A DNA stretch of 64,000 nt from Owenia fusiformis (lineage: Eukaryota > Annelida > Polychaeta > Sabellida > Oweniidae): positions 6,779,525 through 6,843,524 of the forward strand of contig CAIIXF020000004.1 in assembly GCA_903813345.2 (NCBI GenBank), in the 5' to 3' direction. Positions 39,101 to 47,413 of this stretch are shown piece by piece. How positions within the stretch are numbered: the stretch's first letter is position 1; every line of letters begins with the position of its first letter. Under the pieces are notes generated by a model. That model ran no database searches, was not told where the DNA came from, and saw only the letters and a list, made by a program, of their open reading frames with translations. Both the position numbers and the translations under genes were made by a program.

Positions 39101-40701
39101 GGGTGCATATTTAAACCTCTTATTTTAAGCTTAAACTCAAACTCAGTGCCAAACAAACTATTATTGCCCTATGACTGACGCCATCTTCACGCCCGTCGAG
39201 TTTAATTTTAGCGCTGTAAATTATGAACCAATCAGCACCACCTTACTTACATAATGATTCAATGCATCTTGCTAAAAGAGCAACTCCAAGATCCTTGCGC
39301 AAGTAAATAACAATCAGAAGCCCGCTTACATTTTAGTGTGTTGCATTGAGGTATTTAAATATACTCGTTCAAGATTGTTAGACTTAACCAAAAAAAGGCA
39401 AATTGAATTTACATGTAATGTGTACTTTGGTATTAGGGAGATGTGTACTTTTTGGAATCTTTATGCAGTCCTCTTTAGAGTCACATGTTATTTTCAGGAA
39501 TACATAACTCATTTAATATGCGATGTTCATATTTCACATTTACACAAATAGTGCACCAAGATAGCCAGAAAAGAAATAATGTTTCATAATTATGCTATCA
39601 ATTGCAATAATTGTTCCTGCCACAACTGTGAGTTTATCTTGGAGTTGCACTTTCAGCTAGAATGCATTGTATCATTATGTAAGCAAGATGCTGATTGGTT
39701 CATAATTCACGGCGCTAAAATAAACTCGATGGGCGTATAGATGTTTTGCAACGCGTGGTAAATAATGTCTTATATTATAACACCCGCTATTGAACATTTT
39801 AACGCCGTTAGTTTACACCTGTATTTGTTTAAATGCGTATAGAACGCCTACATGGGCGTAAATTACGTCTGCACGGACGTAATTAACGCCTACATACCCG
39901 TAAACAACGCGTGCATACATAGGGTAGGTTGACAAACCATATCATGTTATATAAACTAAACGCGCATGCGCTCATAGGCTTATGGGTACTTGTGAATGAT
40001 GGATGCCAGCAAAAACTGTCGCTGTGTTCCATTTTCTTGGTCTTAAACAAGAAATCCGGACCATACGATCACACTGAGCTTAAGACGCGATATTCATTCA
40101 GATCCGTCGTAATGAAATAAGGGATGCCACGGCCACATCCAAATTTGCTAATGTTAGGGCATTCTGATTAATCAGAGTCCCTCTTTACCTAACGCTTTTG
40201 AGAGGATAGTAAAGGCTGTGGATCCCACAATGATGTTAGGGGACAGTGGGGTAAGAAGGATGTTAAGGCAAGACGGGCCACTACGTTTTTTTGTCGTTTT
40301 ATGTCTATTCTGGGTTTTCTATAATGATACAATGCAAACTGCTCGATGAATATCTAATGATTTCTTTATTAGGTTTAACTAATGTGAAACAATGGAATGG
40401 GCCGCACATGGACATACTTTACGAAATAATACTCGATATGGGAACTGCAATCCAAAATACAGTCTTTCAAATAGCTCAATACTTTGCTCAAAACTCAAAA
40501 CTAATATAAAATTAAAAGTAAAATTATTACTTATTGCAATTGTATGGTCATAATTTGTTTAGACAACGGCAGTTCAACTGTCATTGTTATATACATACCT
40601 TTTAGTCCGGAGATTCTGCCCGTCCCTCCTAGACTTGAACCTACACTCAGCAATAAAAGACACGTCGTAAAAAATCCATTCTGTAGTAATCTCAGGTTCA
40701 T
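11838..40701 (-). CDS. Laccase-type multicopper oxidase, 13 coding exons
   Basis: Spliced gene reconstructed by eye: 13 exons, 2067 nt, 688 residues, every junction GT..AG and phase-consistent. Laccases oxidise phenols or catechols and reduce O2 to water at a four-copper centre. Seen: N-terminal hydrophobic signal (about residues 10-25), a Cys-rich stretch (35-75), first cupredoxin with IHWHG (H130, H132) and HFYHGHSG (H174, H176), middle cupredoxin, last cupredoxin with HPMHLHG (H527, H530, H532) and [12 protein letters not shown] (H599, C600, H601, H605, M610). All type 1, 2 and 3 ligands are present, so it should be catalytic. The C-terminus is hydrophobic (about 670-688), suggesting GPI or membrane attachment. 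Length fits animal laccases. Introns 1 and 8 contain other genes. A candidate minus-strand AATAAA lies at 11308-11313. The 5' non-coding exon was not located. Confidence 0.93.
12483..12633 (-). CDS. Laccase coding exon 12
   Basis: Acceptor TACAAG, donor GTGCGT, 151 nt. Encodes [19 protein letters not shown] and [19 protein letters not shown], the conserved [10 protein letters not shown] region of the last cupredoxin. Confidence 0.94.
12888..13868. mobile_element. Foldback element in laccase intron 11
   Basis: The two halves are imperfect reverse complements over about 350-400 bp. Matching landmarks include CACGTGGGTTATCGCAA (13029) against the complement near 13740, TATCTTTTAGATC (13108) against 13650, and TTTTCACCAAAAATGCAA (13239) against 13520. 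Ends are approximate and no duplication was identified. Confidence 0.7.
13981..14169 (-). CDS. Laccase coding exon 11 (copper motif L3)
   Basis: Acceptor TTTCCAG, donor GTAGGC, 189 nt, phase 0 at both ends. Encodes [20 protein letters not shown] and [20 protein letters not shown], the third copper motif. Confidence 0.95.
15156..16442. mobile_element. 1.29-kb insertion with CACACTACCCTACC ends and TGGTA duplication
   Basis: Termini CACACTACCCTACC and GGTAGGGTAGTGTG (14 bp perfect), flanked by TGGTA at 15151-15155 and 16443-16447. It interrupts an array unit exactly at GATGATGGTAGAACC, so neighbouring units show the empty site. No transposase frame. A 5-bp duplication and a 5'-CAC end are Transib/RAG-like traits, but also fit other groups. 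Confidence 0.88.
16508..18172. mobile_element. Inverted-repeat-ended element with 165-bp tandem repeats and GGAC microsatellite
   Basis: Ends ATGTCCCCACC and GGTGGGGACAT. Inside are about seven tandem copies of a 160-175-bp unit (landmarks GTAGACAAGACTTTAC, GGAAAATCCAAAATGGCTGC, AATCAGATCTAGATTTTCAT) at 16540-17600, then a degenerate tail and a GGAC/AGAC microsatellite at 18060-18124. This architecture is a common non-autonomous form in marine invertebrate genomes (general knowledge). Confidence 0.8.
18060..18124. repeat. (GGAC)n microsatellite
   Basis: Runs of GGACGGACAGACGGAC near the right end of the preceding element. Confidence 0.95.
19705..19868 (-). CDS. Laccase coding exon 10 (source of the intronic array)
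   Basis: Acceptor TTTTTCAG, donor GTATGA, 164 nt. Encodes [20 protein letters not shown] through [14 protein letters not shown]. Its last roughly 65 nt with the donor are the founder unit of the tandem array that fills the neighbouring intron. Confidence 0.92.
20414..20531 (-). CDS. Laccase coding exon 9
   Basis: Acceptor TTTTACAG, donor GTAAGC, 118 nt. Encodes [19 protein letters not shown] and [24 protein letters not shown] is common at this position in animal laccases. It is separated from exon 8 by the 11.1-kb intron that houses the TLR gene. Confidence 0.92.
20661..20833. mobile_element. Small MITE with ACCGGTGTAAAA ends
   Basis: ACCGGTGTAAAA and TTTTACACCGGT are perfect complements 173 bp apart, with GGTCC/GGACC repeats inside. 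In laccase intron 8, just upstream of exon 9 in the reading direction. No clear target duplication. Confidence 0.6.
20908..21118. repeat. 74-bp tandem repeat, three copies
   Basis: The unit begins AATCAGTGACAAGTGTCAAA and contains GCACTAATGGGTTCTTGG. Three nearly identical copies start at 20908, 20982 and 21056. Confidence 0.9.
21120..23390. other. Laccase intron 8, no gene recognised
   Basis: Only short frames. The 83-codon (22717-22968) and 89-codon (23009-23278) frames have no recognisable motif or splice context. Confidence 0.4.
23408..26575. mobile_element. Candidate degenerate inverted-repeat element (3.2 kb)
   Basis: The outer motif TTAAAGGGAATGCGAAGTTT at 23409 is complemented at 26553-26573, and TGACGTCATTGATGCC about 190 bp inside (23598) is complemented near 26395. 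Sequence between these landmarks has diverged. Internal hairpin: CAAGGAGGATTGGCTCCCAG (23632) against its complement at 23917-23936. A GC-rich remnant of the CGTACGG family lies at 24530-24930. Confidence 0.5.
24530..24930. repeat. Remnant of CAGTCACATTT / CGTACGG GC-rich family
   Basis: Starts CAGTCACATTTGCTAAG and contains CCCGTACGG, CGTCGTGAGACC, TTGTAAAAACTGGATATG and GCCGCAGAAATT, all echoed at 62420-64000. Confidence 0.6.
27380..27512. repeat. 31-bp tandem repeat, about four to five copies
   Basis: Unit with GATTTACTAGGCAGG, TACCAAAATGGTCAG. It lies about 700 bp before the TLR start codon. Confidence 0.9.
27965..28225 (+). promoter_or_regulatory. Probable 5' UTR of the TLR gene
   Basis: A pyrimidine tract followed by TTGCAG ends at about 27964, after which there is a 260-bp leader with no long ORF up to the TLR ATG. 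I infer a spliced 5' UTR exon; the upstream exon and promoter were not located. Confidence 0.4.
28226..31488 (+). CDS. TLR: Toll-like receptor, two coding exons
   Basis: Exon 1 is 28226-30282 (donor CATAG|GTAAGT), exon 2 is 30891-31488 (acceptor TTCTTGCAG); together 884 residues. Pattern receptor: ligand binding outside the cell, TIR signalling inside. Order seen: signal peptide (1-25), LRRNT with [10 protein letters not shown] (about 46-60), many LRRs of type LxxLxLxxN, a single LRRCT ([13 protein letters not shown], about 610-653), one membrane segment (about 661-682), TIR domain (about 716-865) with box 1 YDAYVINA. Only one Cys cluster lies next to the membrane, the single-cysteine-cluster type. 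Box 2 is changed (RNSVPG). The intron falls just after the membrane segment. A strong acceptor at 27963 suggests a non-coding 5' exon. The gene lies antisense in laccase intron 8. Confidence 0.95.
31667..31791 (-). CDS. Laccase coding exon 8
   Basis: Acceptor TTTAG, donor GTATGT, 125 nt. Encodes [20 protein letters not shown] and [16 protein letters not shown], the end of the middle cupredoxin. It lies only 178 bp beyond the stop codon of the oppositely oriented TLR gene. Confidence 0.94.
32621..32711 (-). CDS. Laccase coding exon 7
   Basis: Acceptor TTGACAG, donor GTATGT, 91 nt. Encodes [20 protein letters not shown] and SNYWMKLKG. The GERYDFV motif is typical of the middle cupredoxin. A transposon-end sequence (32734-32850) lies about 22 bp upstream of the acceptor. 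Confidence 0.94.
32734..32850. repeat. End fragment of the CACTCCCCTCC element family
   Basis: CACTCCCCTCCATACGTTTG and AACTACGTGTTAAAGCC match the ends of the element at 48029-51924. It lies 22 bp from the acceptor of laccase exon 7. Confidence 0.75.
33231..33333 (-). CDS. Laccase coding exon 6
   Basis: Acceptor TTTACAG, donor GTAAGA, 103 nt. Encodes [18 protein letters not shown] and [14 protein letters not shown], middle cupredoxin core, joining the preceding KRYRFR. Confidence 0.94.
33473..33575 (-). CDS. Laccase coding exon 5
   Basis: Acceptor TTTTAG, donor GTATGT, 103 nt. Encodes [16 protein letters not shown] and [13 protein letters not shown], the start of the middle cupredoxin domain. 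Phases match exons 4 and 6. Confidence 0.93.
33928..34178 (-). CDS. Laccase coding exon 4 (copper motif L2)
   Basis: Acceptor AACCAG, donor GTATTG, 251 nt. It completes the Lys codon split with exon 3 and carries [20 protein letters not shown] then [11 protein letters not shown], the second copper motif, followed by an acidic stretch and [12 protein letters not shown]. Confidence 0.95.
34449..34596 (-). repeat. Partial tandem duplication of laccase exon 3 end plus splice donor
   Basis: A 148-bp unit repeats the 3' part of exon 3 and its GTATGT donor (donor copy at 34455-34460). The copy reads [23 protein letters not shown] has become HCHG and D has become Y. There is no pyrimidine tract or acceptor before it; a G-rich tract (minus strand) sits at the junction. 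It looks like a dead exon fragment inside intron 3 that could act as a decoy donor. Confidence 0.85.
34609..34775 (-). CDS. Laccase coding exon 3 (copper motif L1)
   Basis: Acceptor TTTCAG, donor GTATGT, 167 nt. Contains [13 protein letters not shown] and [19 protein letters not shown], the first copper motif. Its last roughly 110 nt and its donor are duplicated 148 bp further on (34449-34596). Confidence 0.95.
35042..35256 (-). CDS. Laccase coding exon 2 (Cys-rich N-terminal region)
   Basis: Acceptor TTCGTAG, donor GTAAGT, 215 nt. It encodes the Cys-rich segment before the first cupredoxin ([22 protein letters not shown]) and ends with RMIPSPSII. This segment is typical of animal laccases. 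Confidence 0.92.
35300..36820. other. Laccase intron 1, part between exon 2 and the ANKH-like gene
   Basis: No coding region. It holds a short tandem repeat at about 36140-36235 (GGTTGAAGGAATGAATGTC, about 25 bp) and, for the ANKH-like gene, minus-strand poly(A) signal candidates (ATTAAA next to the stop; AATAAA near 36460). Confidence 0.45.
36827..38281 (-). CDS. ANKH-like multipass transporter, main exon
   Basis: Long open frame of 484 codons to TAA, rich in membrane segments (about 8-10). It resembles vertebrate ANKH (progressive ankylosis protein, exporter of pyrophosphate/ATP/citrate) by eye: the positional equivalents of [27 protein letters not shown] and [18 protein letters not shown] are similar in order and spacing, and the length is close to 492 residues. 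No ATG occurs near the 5' end of the frame. Either it starts at Met codon 38188 ([16 protein letters not shown]), which gives an ANKH-length N-terminus and 453 residues, or it is spliced at AATACAG (38282) to the upstream exon at 38465-38626. A stronger acceptor (TTTGCAG, exon from 38319) would support the internal start. The gene is nested in laccase intron 1 on the same strand. Family assignment is from memory of conserved spacing. Confidence 0.75.
   Translation of the reverse strand, partial: DSDSVLLNVTSDHVCQCYPKIKELSELCITDMERSKCIRSEYSRIGWIFLPLLLITMEAPINRQVGIISQGDAENVTVALTALAIMDVIESMLKSVVSPSQSIQIFIVLVNTRKDFWSAVVFVTFMGFVTAGVMLTLGLTPCGDFIQIAFDMKEDERIIFNMGIASVCLAACIGNIDVGLKGLLSKRYHIRYCLMSGILRLLLKIVVTFGLMQTDLASRNTILIPVISQYACILSSTVFLIGAYIKLDILGELPASIPTQPPLDYLRILRMILPMGAKELTERLEPFILYAILRHTARNDRDRNDVIGYLYVVHQTGFMLIRGLFATNPLVTIYLSNTKMFDYREKYHRLVIFTIATVTIVQAIIVSFAWIPQLTRFLFVDYLKVSDEKFNLVTYPFKLWTFSPIIYGLYMFSLGVVVHSKDTKILLVCSVVQLILSGLLPYLFSLIKMSGLISGTMSVFLINTSAAFILLVYNYIHGKIGKTD
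38465..38626 (-). CDS. Candidate upstream Cys-rich exon of the ANKH-like gene
   Basis: A 54-codon stretch between a good acceptor (TTTTTCTTAAACCAG) and a weak donor (AAA|GTAGAT), phase 0 at both ends, so it joins in frame to the main exon at 38281. It encodes [19 protein letters not shown] and [17 protein letters not shown]: five cysteines, followed after the junction by [11 protein letters not shown] further exon ending at 39003 (ATGAAG then donor GTATGT; in-frame stop upstream) could supply the ATG at 39008. This would give a Cys-rich N-terminal extension not known in vertebrate ANKH. Speculative. Confidence 0.4.
39189..39736. mobile_element. MITE upstream of the ANKH-like gene
   Basis: About 100-bp inverted termini: ACGCCCGTCGAGTTTAATTT, GAACCAATCAGCA and GCAACTCCAAGAT on the left are complemented in order on the right (39637-39736). 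Length 548 bp. It lies about 180 bp upstream of the candidate first exon of the ANKH-like gene. No target duplication recognised. Confidence 0.8.
39740..39930. repeat. Short imperfect palindromes around GGCGTAAATTACGTC
   Basis: Several interleaved copies of ACGCCTACAT, GGGCGTAAATTACG and GGACGTAATTAACGCC within about 90 bp form overlapping hairpins. Likely a fragment of another GC-containing foldback repeat. Confidence 0.45.
40599..40701 (-). CDS. Laccase coding exon 1 (signal peptide)
   Basis: ATG at 40701 opens 34 codons beginning [20 protein letters not shown], a typical secretion signal, then one base G before the donor GTATGT. The phase joins exactly to exon 2, giving Asp-Tyr-Lys. A good acceptor (pyrimidine tract, TAG) ends at 40791, so the exon probably begins at 40790 and an upstream non-coding exon is expected. 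The 5' leader contains a five-codon upstream ORF starting at 40790. Confidence 0.85.
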
Positions 40702-41430
40702 CGCGCCCTTTCTATTAGCCGGGACTGTTCCAGTGATTTTTAAGATCTTTCGCTTGATGCTTCGTATCAGGTTTATTTCTCTCTCTGCATCTACATAAAA
40801 AAAGGATACAAGGCTACTAGAATCTTAGTTGACGGCTTGGATTATATACCAACTGGACTGTCCTCGTTGTGAGGTGATCTGAACTACAACCTGAAGCCAA
40901 AACTACAACCTTTTGAACGAGGGCGTTTCTTGCCTAATTAGATAGATCGACGTACTGTATATCGAATCGTTTTGTTTATTTATTAATAACATTCAATCAG
41001 TGTGGATTCAAACCTTACAGAATTGGACAAATATATGATTTAAATCAGATTCATAATTCCATTAAGTACTTTGAATCTAAAAAATAAGCAATCAAAGGAC
41101 CATATTGAAACAGTATTATGTAAAAATAGAAACATTTATTCAAGCCTTAAAAATAGAAACATTCATTCAAGCCTTAAATACCTTTATATATTTTGGCTTG
41201 TTTTGTAGTTTGGCTATCATATCGGCAAAACAGCCCTAATTTACGCCACCATACTAGTCAATGGGCAAATGGGCAAACGCCTGATTTCTTATCTGGAGTT
41301 ATGGATTTATGTGGCCCAACTGGCCCATCTGAGGTTCAAAAGCAATGTCTAGGCTTCATGTTGACACTAAACTCAAACATCTACTTTTTGAAATCATTGG
41401 TCAATTGTGACACTTTAAATTGTTAAATTT

Positions 41431-42680
41431 GAAGCAAGTTGAAAAATATCTTTTTGACCATTTTGACCTTGAGAAGGTCATTGATGGTCAAATCTCAAAG
41501 GACCTTATACACCAAAAAATAATTCATCTGATTTTTCAAAATGTGTAAAGTCAGATTTGAACTTCTGAAAAACTTGGAGATGATTTTGAAAAAGGATTCT
41601 TGGTTAATATGAAGCAAGTTGAAAAATACCTTTTTGACCTTTTTGACCTTGAGAAGGTCATTGATGGTCAAATCTCAAAGGACCTTATACACCAAAAAAT
41701 AATTCATCTGATTTTTCAAAATGTGTATTCTGCTTCAATTATTACGTTTATATACACAATAGTATCTTGTTGACCTATATTCAGCACTGTATTGATGTAT
41801 AGGCCACTTATAAGGGTCATAATTCAATCATGAAGTGTAGAGGCATAGATTCCAAACCAGGAAGTATTTTTGTGTCTGTCAAAATCCATTTACATCCTAC
41901 GCATCCCTGCATCTTATCCAAATATGTTACTACATAATGAAATATAATAATAGTATAATCTTTGGTTTTACAAACTTGTATGATATTTGATAAGTGTAAA
42001 AGTTGTTTATGGAGCATTTTTCTATAGCCATTTTGTAGGGAAAAGAATGATGAAAAAATGTACAATCTTTTAATTTTAAGTATGACCTGAATCGATTGCA
42101 AACTTCATATTTGCACATTTGATGAGATAAACCATTTGTGTCGTATTGTGAAATTATTAAGTTTGCAATCGATTCAGGTCATAGTGTATTTTTGGTATTT
42201 CTGTGATAATCAATGGAAACCAATGGCCTCTATTGGGATCTGCTGATATCCTCATGTTAAGTCAACGGTGCACAGCCCCATGTAAGTCAATACAACCTTA
42301 CTGAACGAAATGATCCCTATCTCAGCTTATGTGTGTCCAAGCACTTTAATATTTCCCAAAGTATTATATGACATTTTATTCTTCATGTTACAACTACGAA
42401 TGATTCTTTTTGACCATAGGGATATTTGCCAATAACTGCACCTGGTCCTTTAAAGTCATATTTGAACTTCTGATAACTTGTAGATGATTTTGAAAAAAGA
42501 TTGGTTAATTTGAGTTGAAATAAAGACCCTTTGACCTTTTCTGACCTTCAGAAGGTCATTGAAGGTTAAATCTCAAATTCAAACTCAGATTTGAACTTCT
42601 AATAACTTGTAGATGATTTTGAAAAATTGGTCAATTTGAAGCAAGTTGAAAAAATACCTTTTTGACCTTCTTTAACCTTA
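41431..42680. repeat. 180-bp tandem repeat plus degenerate copies
   Basis: Two close copies start at 41431 and 41611 (GAAGCAAGTTGAAAAATA, TTTGACCTTGAGAAGGTCAT, ACCTTATACACCAAAAAAT). Decayed copies lie at 42450-42680. Confidence 0.85.
42082..42182. repeat. Perfect 24-bp inverted repeat
   Basis: GACCTGAATCGATTGCAAAC at 42084 is the core of a 24-bp arm at 42082-42105, perfectly complemented at 42159-42182, with a 53-nt spacer. It could be a tiny MITE or an RNA hairpin. Confidence 0.85.
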
Positions 42681-43689
42681 AGAAGTGTAATTTTTCATAA
42701 GTAATCTTTCATAAGATGACAGACAACGACTGTTTATGCCACTTCCTTTTTCCATGTGTTTCGTTAGCTGAGCCAACAAGGATACTGATGAGCACTTAAA
42801 GTAAAATTTTCTTTTCGTTTTTCCGTTTTTCTTAGTAAATCTAAATCAGGAATTTGTATTATATAAATCTTGTGACAAGAATTTATTCCCCAGTACCAAT
42901 TACATAATGATTTACCCGATTGCACAATAAGGATCAGTTGCTTGATATTTCATACATGTAACTTGACATAAAGGCCTTTTCACCCATGTACGAAAAAACA
43001 ATGATATCTCAGTGGTCGATGATCAGATATGAACATATGACCTATCTTTGGAAAGGGGAGACACCTGGCTTCATGATAAACTAAATGAAATGTATGTTAT
43101 CATAACTGGTTTTGTGATTTTACAATGTTTTTCTTTGTGGCGTTTTTTGGGACGCACTGTACATTACAGTATTGATTCATATGGCTTTGGGTTCACAGTT
43201 ACGTTGTGAAAAATATCGATAGCTTAAATTGTTTAACATCCCCCAGTCCTGTTGTTCTTGCTGCAATATGCCAAGTTTCCCATGAGGTAAGGTATGCCCT
43301 CTGGACATAATTCATTGCCTCCACAACTCAGTTACTGAACATGGATTGGAATATGACAAACCCATTAAAGACTGGAACAATATTAAAATTTTGAGTAATG
43401 ATGACGATTTTCACAAAAGAAATTAACCAAAGAGGCAATTAAGTCCATTAATTAGCGCCATCTATAAAGAGACAGGGCAGTTTACTTGGACCTCATATAC
43501 CACCAACTTTTGATACATGCCTTTAAATTTTCAAATTTCCCGACACAGTAACTGAAGAAGTTCTATGGATATAGTCTATAAAAATACAGAGGAAAGAAAA
43601 CTTTTGTTTGATACCATAAGTTAATTTAATTTTGTAGGCAAGCCTGATTATATATTTAAACAGCTCATGTCCTATAAGAATTCGTATGT

Positions 43690-44165
43690 AGTATTACATT
43701 TAGCAAAATTTGTGTACGTGGCCCACCCACTTTGGGGTCATTTCGTGTTTCACTAAGGGTCATTTCATGGTTTTCGAACGTTTCCCATCTTTATCAGGGT
43801 TATTCATGGTTTGTCTACGCTGCCCATATACATTACGATTGTTTTCTGTTTTTTGAAAGTTGCTAGCCAACATTAGATTTAAATTGATATTGCTTTGCGT
43901 ACGTTGCAAATTTACATTAGACCTATCTTATGGTGTGTCTACGTTGCCCATCAACATATTAGGGTTATTTAATGGTTTGCCTCCGTTCCCCACCAACATA
44001 AGGGGTATCTCTTGAATTATGTACGTTGCCCACCCATATTTTGGTAATTTATTTCGTCACACCTATAAGGGTTGTTTCATAGCCTTTTTGTACTAGATTA
44101 GTATATTGCCCACACATATATAAGGATTATCATGTGTTCTGTGTACGTTACCCACTTAAGTCAGG
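43690..44165. repeat. Degenerate 60-70-bp tandem repeat
   Basis: Repeating theme TCTACGTTGCCCA, CCAACAT(T)AGGGT, TATTTCATGGTTT in about seven diverged units. Confidence 0.65.
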
Positions 44166-44429
44166 GTAACTGTGTACAATATGACTAAAGTAGCCTACAC
44201 GAATGCAACTGCTGGCTGCCGGCTGACTGTGTGATTGCAATTTTAGTCCATTTGTCACTCCTATGTATCCTATAGTGAACCTATCAATTGTTAAAAACAC
44301 GACCCTTTTTGCTCAATTCATGACGATAAGGGTTTCCTGAAGAGATTTAGCTGGGTTGGACAAAAAGTTAGTGTGAGGAAAAAATGATATAGGCTAATTA
44401 GCGAAGCCATTATTGAAATAGTGATTGTT

Positions 44430-45200
44430 TTCTATATCTTGAAATGTAAAAAGTATAGCAACATAATTGGTTTGTCTAAACTTGTGTTTTCAGGGTTAAT
44501 GAATAAGATATTATTAGATGGAGTGCATAATTGCAACTTACCATATTTTATAATTGAAATATCACATTTATTTATTCAGGTATTTTCTATTTATCAAGCT
44601 TGTAATACAATGAAAATTACTGACTAATTAACTAATTAAGGGTTTCTTTATTGATTTAAGATAGGTTGCCAATAATAACTTATTTTGGGGAAAATTATAT
44701 ATGCAAATTAGTCCAGCATTATCGGAATATCTTTCATAATTTAAAAAGTAATAATGATAGCATCACAATTGTTGTGCCCTTACCCATGTTTTCAGACTCA
44801 ACGAAGAAGATAATGTAAAAAGATACAAGAATAATTTATGATATTCCAATGTACTACATTATATGCAAGTTAGCCAAAATGTTTTCAGGGTCAGTCAGAT
44901 ATATGGTAATATTAAAAGATACAATGATAACTTATTAGAAATTGTACATATATGCAAATTTGCATATTTATCATTTGTATTTCGCATTTATCTAAAATAT
45001 TTTGTGAATCGAGCTCTTGCAGTACAAAGGATGACTAATTGGTGGTTTCCATAAATTCTTGGTAATTTTATTGGGTGGCCAATTATTGAATTTCTAGCAT
45101 ATCTTAGAAAGGAAAAATGATAACCCTGGGACCCGGGGACCCATGTTTTCAGCATCAATGAACAAGATACATGTAATGTTAAAATATACAAAAATATGCA
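44430..45200. repeat. Degenerate tandem repeat of about 150-200 bp
   Basis: Landmarks CATGTTTTCAG, AATGAACAAGATA, AAAAGATACAA and ATATGCAAGTTAGCC recur about four times. Confidence 0.5.
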
Positions 45201-45359
45201 AGTTCAGCATATTTAGAGATATCAACGCTTTGTATGATGAAATACGGCTCGTTAGATGTGTGTCATCACCAATAGTGACAAAGAAATCCATAAATTACTT
45301 GATTTATGATTTATGTTTAAAGTATAGAAAAATATACAACATGAAACAGATCCCTTAAT

Positions 45360-46690
45360 CACACCATGAGTGAATATTGAAGTATGGTTGAATGAGATAA
45401 TGTGTTGGTGTTCTTACTGTCTTAGCTATTAAACCATGTTACCACTATTCCACAGTTGATTTCATAGTTTGTAAGTTTATTATTAAGCAAAGTAGTATGG
45501 TCAAAGGCTTTCAAAATATCGCTTTTAGATAATGGACACCTTCATTGGCATATATAATTTTTCCCCAAGGTTGCCCTTTGTCAAACCCAGCTAAATCACT
45601 TCATAAAATCTTTATGATAGTGATTCCACAACAAAACATCGTGTTTTTACAGATTCAAAGGTTCAGAAAATGACACATCGACTATTTTATGGTCAACACG
45701 TTTGAATATGAATACGAGCTACATGCCGTGCATCATGATACATGTAGCTGCTAGCAATCGAGTCAAATGCGATAATATGTGTATTCAAGTAGCAACTAAC
45801 ACTGAATACATAAGTTGAAGGTGACATATCCGGGTCTTCTATACTAAACAAACAAGACATCGGTATGCTTCAAAAACGGGAAATGTGTCGCGTTTTGTAA
45901 AACTATGATGATATATGATATATATTTGTAACTAGGATTAAACTAATAAGAACTGGTATGAAATATAATTTTGTAATGCATTAAAACTAAACCATCATTC
46001 AGGTTTAATTTGTTTTTGGCAAAGTTAAAGGTAAACCTCATAAAGATCCTCCAGGTTTTGTATTTAACCAGTTGTTCAACATGGCTAACTGTGTCTCGCA
46101 TGTACAAATTTCTTAGCAGACAAGTCCACTTAATGCTCAAGACGGCCTCCTCTTGCTGAAACAGATTTTCTTATTTCTTTGCCCCATCACCATTACCAAG
46201 CAAATACCAGCAAACCCCTTTTGTCAGAAAAATAAATCTTTTTCACATACATGGTATATTTAAAAAACTAAGAGTGAACCTATAATACTATCCTTTCATA
46301 GCGATTGGTCACTCATATCAGCAACTATTTGTATTTGTTTATCGTATAATGAAATAAAACAGATTATAAAAATAATAATAATTAGGGTTAACTGTGAATT
46401 GAGTAAGATCAATGGGACAACGTACATTCGAGAAGCATATGCTCATAGAAATATTCGACACTTTTAGACTACAGGGGAGCAAATGATCAAAGCAAATGTG
46501 TAAAAAACAACATTTTGCAACCGATCAATTATATGGGTAGATTGACTACGAAAAAAATTTAGCACTGTTCGAAAATCTTTTAACGTTATTAGAAAGTTAA
46601 ATATCTTCCCGAACGAGTACACACAAAATCAAACATGCCTTATTTATTTTTGTCGGTCAGGTTGTTTATGCCTAGCCTCAGTTACATTTC
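45360..46690. other. No gene recognised
   Basis: AT-rich sequence; only short frames without motifs. Confidence 0.4.
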
Positions 46691-46891
46691 ATCTACGGCA
46701 ATTGCTCGGCGACATAGGAAACATAGAAACTACCGTTCCCATACGGTTGATAGATGATGGCACTCGGTCAGCGTAGGGCGTCCCTACAGTGGGCGTGGTT
46801 TGTCTTAAAAGACCGGGCTTAACAAAAACCAAGGTAGACGCAAAATTTTAACCAAGGCCCTTTTTGGGAATTTTTGGGTTATTACTAAATC

Positions 46892-47413
46892 ACACCGGAA
46901 TAGCCTGACTACGGTAAAATCAGATTCCGTTGTCACAAATGGCGGACATACCCGTCGCTTCAACTGTTTAATCACTTGGTCCTCATTTAGTGGGATTTTA
47001 TCGTCGCTAATTCTGTGCATGCTTATAAGCTCTTGTGATAGTGTATTATATGAAATCCCATTTTCCATCAAATTTGGTCGTGAATCGCCGCAATAAAACG
47101 TCTTCAATATCGTCAATGACAACGGAATCTGAATTTGAGTAATTTAGAAAGACAGCGGCATATGGTAATTACAGTGTCCGTTGTCCCGTATCTCATTTTG
47201 ATCGGTTAAATTAAAGACTTGATTTCGATGGTAGAACATTATTAACTGTACAATGAGTATAAAAACACTTTGATTTATTGTTGTTCCAAAGGAATTTGGT
47301 CTAGGTGCTCTATTAAACATACAGTTCATGAAAATCTAATTGAAGCGACGGTTATGTCCGCCATTTGTGACAACGGTATCCGACTTTACTGTTGTCAGGC
47401 TATTCCGAGGTGT
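46892..47413. mobile_element. MITE with about 70-bp inverted termini
   Basis: GGAATAGCCTGACTACGGTA, CCGTTGTCACAAATGGCGGA and CCCGTCGCTTCAA on the left are complemented at 47338-47413 with a few mismatches. A GC-rich fragment with CATACGGTTGATAGATGATG directly precedes it (46720-46800). Confidence 0.75.

Noticed and set aside
40544-40798. 84-codon plus-strand frame
   Set aside because: Antisense to laccase exon 1, whose signal peptide, donor and phase are convincing.
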